Below the pieces are notes generated by a model that saw only the letters and a list, made by a program, of their open reading frames with translations, was not told the DNA's origin and ran no database searches. Of a DNA stretch of 64,000 bases, positions 56,136 to 64,000 are shown piece by piece. Every line of letters starts with the position of its first letter. The stretch's first letter is position 1. Location: contig NHZP01000048.1 in assembly GCA_003313425.1 (NCBI GenBank), forward strand, positions 248,001 to 312,000. Direction: 5' to 3'. Source of the DNA: Pseudopyrenochaeta lycopersici (Eukaryota; Ascomycota; Dothideomycetes; Pleosporales; Pseudopyrenochaetaceae). The translations under genes were made by a program, and so were the position numbers.

Positions 56136-56963
56136 ATGAAGATTACCGCAGCAGCAGCAGCAGCTCTATTCGCCGGCCTCGTCGCTGCCGGTCCCGTGGA
56201 AATCACCGAGCGCCAGAGCTGCCCCAAGGTCTACATCTTTGGTGCTCGTGAGACCACCGTCGCCCAGAGCAATGGCTTCGGCACTGGAGCTGGCCTCGTA
56301 AACCAGGTCAAGGCGGCCTATCCAGGATCCGGTGCCGAAGCCATCGTGTATCCGGCTTGTGGTGGACAGTCATCTTGCGGAGGCGTTAGCTACGACAACT
56401 CTGCTACTCAAGGAACTGCTGCTGTTGTCAAGGCTGTGACTGCCTACAATCAGAAGTGCCCAAGCACCCAAATTGTCCTTATTGGATACTCCCAGGTCAG
56501 ACGAAACTGTTGCATGAAGGGAGGAACACTTGCTAACTACAGAAAGGGCGGCCAAATCATGGACAACGCGCTGTGCGGCGGCGCAGGTGCAACCCTTACC
56601 GGCGCTGCCCTTGCCGCAGTGAAAGCCGCCATCTTCATGGGCGACCCACACAACCGCGCCGGCCTTCCTTACAATGTCGGCACATGCACGGCTCAAGGCG
56701 TAAGTCGCTAATTAGTCTCCTCTTGGGTCCCCAATCTGGTTATCCAGATGATCGTGGAATGTTTACGCTAACGAGCACCTCAGTTTGCTGCCCGGCCTGC
56801 CGGTTTTGTTTGCTCTCCTGCCAATACCTCTATCATCAAGTCATACTGCGATGCCGCCGATCCATATTGCTGTACCGGTAATGATGCCAATACGCACCAG
56901 GGTTACGTCACCAAATACGGCTCACAGGCTCTGGCTTTCATTAAGTCGAAAATCACCGCTTAG
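56136..56963 (+). CDS. Secreted acetylxylan esterase, CE5 (cutinase fold)
   Basis: Extracellular serine esterase removing acetyl groups from xylan. The signal peptide is MKITAAAAAALFAGLVAAGP; the mature part starts near RQSCPKVYIFGARETT. Introns 56496-56546 and 56700-56783. Splicing the first at the second of two nearby AGs creates GYSQGGQIMD, the GxSxG nucleophile motif. ADPYCCTGND supplies the catalytic Asp and ANTHQGYVTKYG the His, as in the AXE II family. Multiple cysteines (SCPK, PACGG, SSCGG, ALCGG, YCDA, YCC) fit the disulfide pattern of CE5 acetylxylan esterases rather than cutinases. The first ATG-like upstream codon is TTG, so 56136 is the start. Confidence 0.93.
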
Positions 56964-57601
56964 ATAACCTTAGTATGATCACAATTCGTGGAATCACTTG
57001 GATCATCGCCTATTTGAAAGGATAAAATTTTCTGTGAATATGAATATGATCAAACTTTACATGTCACCAAAGCTCTATAAGAGATATATAATCATCACTT
57101 TGAGCCAGGTCTTTTCAGCCGAAGTCATCGGATTCTCTTTGAAGTGCTTGACTTAAGCTAGCATATTTAAAAGTACAGCCTTGTAAATTTCTTCACCCTC
57201 GTGGAATACTTTTCTAGTGTGCTGAAGATGTTATGGCTGTCTGTGAGTCCTAAATGTAATTGTACCTCACTTTGTGTTCAGCCGTATAAGAATGAGGGAA
57301 GAAGTAGTCATTGATGCGCACAAGGCGCACTTAATGGGCGGGACTGTGAACAGTGCCAAACAAGGAGATAATCGCTGCTAATTGTGTTTAAAGACGTGTG
57401 TGGTCAGTAATTCTAAGATCACTGTTCGAAAGTTCTGTTGTGAAGATTGAGGGCAGGAAGCTTTGAAATGAGTTTGATACATTTGTATCATGTACTACAA
57501 ATGTTGACAATATCTATGCCTCTATCATAATAAATATAACACCTGAAGACGCCATTCACATATGCATGCTTCTTCAATCGTTCTTCTTTATCAGCACCAC
57601 C
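56964..57601. other. Intergenic between convergent genes
   Basis: 638 bp, AT-rich; shared 3' flanks of the esterase and the FAD oxidase. Nothing recognised. Confidence 0.45.
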
Positions 57602-58974
57602 TTACAACTTCGCCTTCGGCCACTGATCCAAAAGGTCCGTCATCTCGAAGCGTGGCCAATCTGGGTTCAGGCTGGGTGCCGGCCTCTCGCGATCCCAAGC
57701 CCACTTCTCCTTCAATTCAGGCGTAAGGTCATCTTCCAGCATCTTGATGACGTACTTGCCGAGCACGGGGAAGAACTTGTAACCGTGGAAAGAGCCGCAC
57801 GTTGCGACGTATAGACCCTTTGCTGCAGCGTGAGGCGAGATGATGAAGTCAGAAGATGTCGTGAATGCATCCCTGAGTAATGTCAATTTGTGTCAATGTT
57901 AATTCTGGGGAGAGAGTAGAAATACCAGCAAATACGGTGCTTCTCCATCTTCCAGTTCGCCCCATTCTTGCCATAGAACACATGATTTGCATGACCAATA
58001 TCCTGTTTCAGCGGACCTGGAACATCCCATTGGTTGTAGTCCTTTGTTGATGGTGGTGCTGACACAAAGCGGCCAGGTAGTACTTCGTGTGTATTTTTGA
58101 AGATCTTCTCTCCCCACCACTTCAGCTCACGATCCTTGGTAGGTGGCAAGCTACCGATGAATGGACCATATGCGGCGGTGTAGCCTTGAACACCGACGGG
58201 CATCTTTTCGAATCGCTTGTATGATTCGTCATCGAGAGTAGTCATACCAGTAGTAATACCACCAGCGACGATTCTTGATCCAGCGCGGAGGTTCTTGTTC
58301 CCGCTCTTCTGAGCAGCCTGCTCTAGCAGCTTTGAGGTGTACGCACCAGTTGAAAGAATGACATGCGATGCCAAGATGGTGCTGCCTTGCTCAGTGTTCA
58401 CACCTGTACATCTTCCACTTTTGTCGAAGTCTAAACTCTCAACTTTCTGCGTAATGTACCTGACGCCATTCTCCAATGACCACTTCGTTACAGCTCTTAG
58501 CGCATCACCTGCCTGTGCCCATCCACTCGTCTTGTTTACAAGAACACTCTTTGCGCCATCGTAGTTTGCATCTTCAAATAAACCACCGAACATCTTCTTC
58601 GCTTCCTCAATTGGGACCGACTGTAAATCCGCGGTTCGTCCAAGCTGGTTGTAATTATCAATCACATCCTGCGCATAGTCCGAGCGGCAGATCCAGAAAA
58701 TGCCTGTCTCGTGGAAATAAGGCTGCCATAGCGGATCACTTTTGAAAACATCCTGGGCTTCGAGGGCGAGCTGGCAATAAACAATGTCATCATAGTCAGC
58801 GCGTACAACTTTGTTCCAGTCCCATGAGGCAGCTACGCGGCTGTCGGCGTCATATGCATCCTGATCGACGATTGTGATTTGTCGGTCAGGATACTTTTTG
58901 ATAAGGTGGTACGCAGTAGACACTCCGAAGACGCCGGCGCCAACGATGAGGTAAGACGGTTTGCTCGATGCCAT
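57602..58974 (-). CDS. FAD-dependent amine oxidase, sarcosine/Amadoriase type
   Basis: Flavoenzyme oxidising a secondary amine (sarcosine, pipecolate, saccharopine or fructosyl amino acid; substrate not determinable). The start MASSKPSYLIVGAGVFGVST at 58974 places the GxGxxG dinucleotide fold at residue 12, so the 48 in-frame upstream codons are left out. DSRVAASWDWNKVVRADYDD and LVNKTSGWAQAGDALRAVTK are typical of the group. One intron (57873-57925) leads to DAFTTSSDFIISPH and the C-terminal ATCGSFHGYKFFPVLGKYV, where the Cys is at the region of covalent FAD attachment in the monomeric sarcosine oxidase family. The C-terminus DQWPKAKL is close to a type 1 peroxisomal signal (AKL), common in this family. 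Confidence 0.88.
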
Positions 58975-60931
58975 ATTGTTTATGATCCAAATTTTGTCGT
59001 CGCAAAGCATCAAGAGAGGGATCGAACAGAAGTGAACTCTCCGAAAAGTACGCGCAGCATGTTTATATGATATGATCCACGCCTCGAGTTCTGCTTTCTT
59101 AATGTGGCTAACGAGCAAAGTGGGCCGTTCTCGGCCTCATGGCTGTGGGTTGTGGTGCACTAGGCGCGGGGCATTCGTGGAGGTTGTTTCCTTATTCAGC
59201 AAAGCTTTGCGACGGGCGAGCTGCGCACGTTTTCCGACGCGCTCTTTTACAGATCTCCGCCGGCTGCCATATCTCCAATTGGACATAACAACGTGTGTAT
59301 CCACAGCGTATCTGCTGGCTTTGGCACCTGTTGTATTGCCCTCTCGTTCCCGACGATTCCGAGACGTGGTCGCCGCTTCTAAACGAAATGATTAAATGCC
59401 AGATTGGGGCTCAGAGCGTGCTAACGCGATTTGGGTATGCGGCGCGACGGTCGATGTTGGAAACTTGATAGAAACACCATACACAGAGCAGAATCATAAC
59501 AGCAATCGAGACCGCACACACCAACTTTGCTATTACTGCCTACATCAAAATCTTCCTTAAATTCTCCAGTATGTCCGAACCACTATTTTGAATGTTAATT
59601 TACACTCTCCGTGCTCAGAGGAATAGCCACCGTTCTGTGCAGTATGCAGAGCACTATTTACTGGCTGAATAGTTATGCGACATCCCTCTCGAACTGTACA
59701 GGAGAGGCTATTTGAAGGAATAAAGGCACATTGTCCAATTTTAAGTGCGAAGTCGTCAAGGGTAGCATCTCATGCTTTAGTAGGTTGGAAACGATCAAGT
59801 CCGCAGCTCTACCGAAAATCCTCTGAGGACAGCCAAATACTCGATTATTTCCGTGAGCCAAACATGCCTTCAATAGCATGAGCGACGAGCTCGCCAGAGC
59901 AGAATGGCTCGGCCCTTGCAGAAGAGATTTGACCCAATGTACGATAATGACATAAGACTGCAAAATGTCCTCTATGTAGCGCTGTCCTATCACAGTACTC
60001 TCTCTAATAATACTCTACCGTTATCAGCTCGATTGCAAATATTCTCTAGTGCGGCTACTTGAGGTTGTAACAAGGATGTTCAAGCCTGCCTAGTCTTGGT
60101 TCGCTCGGTAACACGAAAGCTCAACTTCAGCTGATTGCCCAATCATCACCGTGAAGTGCGACATACCAAACCATCTCTTCTGCTCGTCCCTGCATTTACC
60201 GTCCCTGCATCTGGTTTGCCCAACCATCTTCTAAGGGTGGCGCTAATCCAATTAGTAGAGCAGAAACGCTGAGCGAAGTGTTGAGTGAGGGGCAACGATC
60301 CCAAGCTTTGCTTCTCTTGAAACTTTGGTGATCTATGCAATTGCTACGTCACCATTGCACCGCGACGTAACCATTGCACCGCGCCGTATCCAGGATATCT
60401 TGCGTCAAACAGTGTTCAATCATATTCTAGATATTTTTGTGCCAATGGGTAATACGGTACATCAGCCGACAGTTTAATGCCATCTCTCTCATCATTCACC
60501 AGTTACCTCTTTCACGTATCTTAGGCCAACACACTAATTCTAACATAAGTCACCCAAGAATTCCCACCCCTCAAAATCCCAACCTCAATTTCGAATTTGG
60601 CTGGTAGTGTGGTTTTGATGCGGTTCGGGAAGTGGATCAAGCGCGTGATGACGCTCAGATTGCTGGTCATCATCGTCCGAGAAGCCAGCTCTATAGAGAT
60701 AATGGCGAAGGAGCGTGACTATAAAAAATGTGAAGCATGAAATAGAGAGAGCAATGTTAAACAAAGACTTGCATAGAGGTGATCTCGAGTTGGGACCGTT
60801 TGCTGCAGCACACACTCGCTTTAGCGCCCTCCTACTTCTCTTTTCTTTTTGGCGAAACGCGCAGTCACTTTTTTTGGTGTCATACAAATGTGAAACATCA
60901 ATTAAGTTCGCCCTCCAGCCTAAGGTCTACC
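58975..60931. other. Intergenic, 2 kb
   Basis: Upstream of the FAD oxidase and downstream of the GH3 gene. The 106-codon minus frame at 59673-59993 is possible but unsupported. A direct repeat GCACCGCG / GTAACCATTGCACC near 60348-60385 is the only pattern seen. Confidence 0.4.
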
Positions 60932-63298
60932 TTAAATAACCGTTACTGTACCGTTTGCCCTCAGATCCTTCGCACTAGCACCGACGTGAACCCTGAAATC
61001 TCCCTTCTCGACCACATACTCCATCTTCTGGTTCCACAAGCCCCAGCTGCCAACATTCAGCTCAATGCTTACATCAACCGTCTCACCAGCCTTGACCAAA
61101 ACTTTCTTGAAGCCCTTCAATTCGATATTCGGTACTACAACACTCGCTAGTACATCCTGTAAATAAACCTGCACAACCTCCTTGCCGTCTACAGAAGCTG
61201 TGTTTGTCACGCTAACGGTTGCAGTAATGATGTCGCTCGCACTGACTTCAGTCTTTGAGAGGGTGAGGCCGGAGTATGTAAAATTGGCGTAGGAAAGACC
61301 ATATCCGAATTCATAGAGTGGCTGAGGGTTGTGGAGCACGTATTGGTGACCAAACACTAGTGTGCCATTTGCCAAAATTGCACCGGGTTCAGTATAGCGA
61401 CCAGAGTTCAGATAGTCGTAGTAGATTGGCAGTGTACCAACATCGTAGGGGAAGGATACCGAAAGCTTGCCAGAGGGGTTGACGTTACCATACAGGATAT
61501 CAGCCAATGCATGACCACCCTGTTCACCAGGATAGAACTGCTGAACAAGCGCAGCGGCATTTTCAGAGATCCAGGGCTCAGTGATAGGCTTGCCAGAGGA
61601 GTATACTACGATTGTAGGCTTCCCAGTCTCAATGATTGCTTGCACAAGTGGACCCATGGCGCCAACAAGATTTAGCGATGCAACATCGACGTGTTCGCCA
61701 GTAGTGGCATTCAGGCCTTGCCAAAGCTCATTCTGATCACGCGACCATGTACCGACGACAACCACTGCCACATCTGCGGCTTTGGCAGCGGCAACGGCTT
61801 CTGGGAATCCGGACTTATCATTGGACCAACGCTCGGCTCCTTGAGCGTAAGTCACCTTGCCGGATGACGCTTCCTGAATGCCTTGCAGCGGCGTGACATT
61901 TGTGGGATTGTATTGCGAGCGGTAGACAACGTAGTCACCGAGATTCGTGATGTTCGCCATGGGACCGATGACGGCGATGTTTGCGGACTTTGACAAGGGC
62001 AAAGTGTGATTGTGGTTCTCAAGAAGGACTATAGATTCCTCTTCAATCTTTCGTGCGAGCTTGACATTCTCCTCAGTATGAACAACAAACTTAGTACCGT
62101 TTGGCCCAACACCCTGGTAAGGGTTCTCGAAAAGACCCATCTCAAACTTGGCTCGAAGTTGTCGCGCAACAGCCCTGTCAACGATTGCCATATCCAATTT
62201 GCCCTCATCGATTAGTTGAGGAATTGTCTCGAAATTGTAAGAGCCGCCACCCATTTCTACGTCATTGCCGTTCGGGAGGGTCATCAAAGTCACCGCCTTC
62301 TTGTCGATGGGCTTATCAGATGTCTTGCATTGACAGAGCTTGAATGCGCAGCACAAACGATCGGTAGCGCCGGCATCCGAGGTAACCCAATACTCGTAAC
62401 CCCATTCCTCGCGAAGTATAGTCTCTTGTAGATGACCGTCAGCCACCGAGGGGATGCCATCGTATGAGTGGTAAGCTCCCATGATGCTCCAAGCACCAGC
62501 ATCAATGATGGAACGTTTGAATGCAGGCAACCATGTTGTTCGTAGTTCACGTTCGCCGCCATGAACAGGACCAGTGTTGATTCCCTGCTCTGGCGCACTG
62601 AAGCCCGCAAAGTGCTTGACGGTAGAGCTGACCTTCTCACTCTGCACCCCTTTGACATATTGATACCCCATCTCTCCAGCCAGATAGTGGTCTTCACCGT
62701 ATGTTTCTTCAACTCTTCCAAAACGGAGCTCACGTGCGAGGTCAACCACCGGCGCAAACAGTTGGTTGATGCCGTATGCTTGTGACTCTTTTGCTATCAC
62801 CACAGCCATTTCGTATATCAGTTCTGGGTCCCAGGTGCATGCGTGCGCAATAGGACTATTAAAGATTGTTGCATTTCCAATCAACAAGCCATGGATACCC
62901 TCTGTCTGGGTTAACGCGGGTATACCCAATGTGGTATTGTGAACGAGATAATCCTGGGCAATCCTAATACCATTGCTAATCCAGTCTGGTGATGTCGCGT
63001 AACCCACATAGAACTGACCCGCTCGCTTATTGAAGTTCCATTGTAAGCCTGTCGTGTTCACGGCATTTGTCGTGATGTTGATCCAGTTCGAAATGTCGCC
63101 TTGTATGAGTTGAGCAGTCTTCTCTTCAATGGTCATACGCGAAAGCAGATCAGCTACACGGGCATCGACTGAAGCCAAAGGGTCTTTGTATGTCGCATTG
63201 GCTGCCTGCCGTTTCCGAACGAGGTCGAATGCATTGCTAGGAAGGAGAAGAGAGTATCCTGCTAGGAAGAGCGTTGTATTGAGGGAGAAGTGCCGCAT
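60932..63298 (-). CDS. Secreted GH3 beta-glycosidase (beta-glucosidase type)
   Basis: Extracellular hydrolase releasing terminal beta-glucosyl (or xylosyl) units. Intronless, 788 codons. The signal peptide is MRHFSLNTTLFLAGYSLLLPSNA. The N-terminal TIM-barrel domain carries RMTIEEKTAQL, GIPALTQTEGIHGL, HFAGFSAPEQGIN and the nucleophile region YWVTSDAGATD (SDxxA). The second alpha/beta domain starts near SIVLLENHNHTLPLSKS and includes VVVGTWSRDQNELWQGLNA. The C-terminal fibronectin-III-like domain runs from PLYEFGYGLSYANFTYSGL to the end. Many NxT/S sites suggest N-glycosylation. Glucosidase versus xylosidase specificity is not settled by eye. Confidence 0.94.
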   Translation of the reverse strand: MRHFSLNTTLFLAGYSLLLPSNAFDLVRKRQAANATYKDPLASVDARVADLLSRMTIEEKTAQLIQGDISNWINITTNAVNTTGLQWNFNKRAGQFYVGYATSPDWISNGIRIAQDYLVHNTTLGIPALTQTEGIHGLLIGNATIFNSPIAHACTWDPELIYEMAVVIAKESQAYGINQLFAPVVDLARELRFGRVEETYGEDHYLAGEMGYQYVKGVQSEKVSSTVKHFAGFSAPEQGINTGPVHGGERELRTTWLPAFKRSIIDAGAWSIMGAYHSYDGIPSVADGHLQETILREEWGYEYWVTSDAGATDRLCCAFKLCQCKTSDKPIDKKAVTLMTLPNGNDVEMGGGSYNFETIPQLIDEGKLDMAIVDRAVARQLRAKFEMGLFENPYQGVGPNGTKFVVHTEENVKLARKIEEESIVLLENHNHTLPLSKSANIAVIGPMANITNLGDYVVYRSQYNPTNVTPLQGIQEASSGKVTYAQGAERWSNDKSGFPEAVAAAKAADVAVVVVGTWSRDQNELWQGLNATTGEHVDVASLNLVGAMGPLVQAIIETGKPTIVVYSSGKPITEPWISENAAALVQQFYPGEQGGHALADILYGNVNPSGKLSVSFPYDVGTLPIYYDYLNSGRYTEPGAILANGTLVFGHQYVLHNPQPLYEFGYGLSYANFTYSGLTLSKTEVSASDIITATVSVTNTASVDGKEVVQVYLQDVLASVVVPNIELKGFKKVLVKAGETVDVSIELNVGSWGLWNQKMEYVVEKGDFRVHVGASAKDLRANGTVTVI

Positions 63299-64000
63299 CT
63301 TGCTGAGAAGAACGAAACGGATCGCGTTCTGAGGTTGATGTCAATTCACGCGATGTCATGGTTCTTATAGCAGGGCCCCATTATCAGCAGGCTGTTGGAA
63401 TATGCACCTGGCTTCTGGAACCCATCTACTGTGTACCTGCGGACAATTGTCCACCGACAGTATGCTCTGTTAATTAAGGTACCCGGTTCATCGGCGGCGA
63501 ATACAGCGATGTGGTCCTTAATGGTAGCAAGGGTCAATCAATGCATTTTGCCTACCAACAGAGTCATATCACCCATTTCAAAGTAATTCAGACTTTGTTA
63601 GGACCCATCAGGCCATTGATGATATGGTCTTTATCCACGATGACTCTGGGCACAAGAAACGCGTGCGACGTCTCACAAACGCGTTGAAAATGGAGAGACA
63701 AGCTGATTTGACAGTTTCAGAATGTGAGGTTTGATTGACGGAAGAAATTGTGGCTGCGCTAGCCGAAGCGGCAGCTTCCCCGCTACGATCTTCGACTAGC
63801 CACGGTTTCCCGCATCTCAACCCCAGATCCTCCCCTACATCAACATGCAGTTCGCTCTTTCCTTGTCACCATTCTAGGATAGTTCTCTAGCAATTGCGGG
63901 AGCTAGGAATCTCTTTCCGCCAATTCTGCCGCATCATAGCCTAATCACCGTTGAAGACGAGTCTAGTCATAGATAGCAGGCCATTGCAGTAGAAGTCTTA
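63299..64000. other. Intergenic, right edge
   Basis: Upstream region of the GH3 gene to the window end. Short frames at 63395-63820 are unsupported; the start of another gene beyond the edge cannot be excluded. Confidence 0.4.
63364..63369 (-). promoter_or_regulatory. TATA box of the GH3 gene
   Basis: CTATAAGAA on minus, about 66-70 bp upstream of the ATG at 63298. Confidence 0.55.

Noticed and set aside
59673..59993. 106-codon minus frame with helical composition
   Set aside because: No recognisable family, no extension by splicing found; kept as intergenic.
1..64000. CRISPR arrays, operons, Shine-Dalgarno sites, tRNA or rRNA genes
   Set aside because: The window is eukaryotic; no spaced repeats were seen and no convincing tRNA arms were recognised by eye. 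A tRNA scan would be needed to exclude them fully.

Overview
This window reads as nuclear DNA of a filamentous ascomycete, most likely a Dothideomycete of the Pleosporales type (inference). Genes are mono- or oligo-exonic with short introns (mostly 47-100 bp) carrying GT..AG ends and CTAAC/CTGAC branch sites. Protein content is typical of a plant-associated or saprotrophic mould: AA9 and AA11-like LPMOs, a CE5 acetylxylan esterase, a GH3 glycosidase and two P450s. The one transposon carries mutations that look like RIP. Gene models were built by hand from codon continuity, splice signals and remembered family motifs; no database was searched.

Layout. 1-4.5 kb: 5' part of a KH/RS-type RNA-binding protein and a Gyp5-like Rab GAP, both on minus. 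5.9-12.6 kb: a single-pass membrane protein, a secreted AA9 LPMO with CBM1, a four-helix MARVEL-type protein, and MHF1/CENP-S divergent from PGA2. 13.2-19.2 kb: an AA11-like LPMO domain with a huge acidic and Pro/Leu-rich tail, crossed by a 300-bp (GAA)n tract in which the reading frame changes. 20.4-24.9 kb: a secreted/ER thioredoxin-like protein, a mitochondrial ribosomal protein and GET2. 26.2-36.3 kb: a fungal lysine 2,3-aminomutase (radical SAM, PLP), a CYP52-like P450, an orphan protein, mannose-6-phosphate isomerase and a GT34 mannosyltransferase. 36.8-46 kb: a circularly permuted mitochondrial GTPase (GEP3) divergent from mitochondrial aspartate aminotransferase, a small doubtful gene, YPD1 and an AKAP7-type 2H phosphoesterase.

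46.2-57 kb is the accessory part: an orphan coiled-coil gene, a complete but dead pogo/Fot1-class element (42-bp TIRs, TA duplication), a decayed reading frame beside it, long gene-poor stretches, an intact secondary-metabolism-type P450, then the acetylxylan esterase. 57.6-63.3 kb: an FAD amine/Amadori-type oxidase and the GH3 enzyme.

The most interesting observations are two candidate 3-nt microexons (aspartate aminotransferase and the mitoribosomal gene), the giant LPMO with its frame-breaking GAA tract, the fungal lysine aminomutase, and a RIP-like relic that only appears when its stop codons are read through. I found no convincing wholly new multi-gene system.
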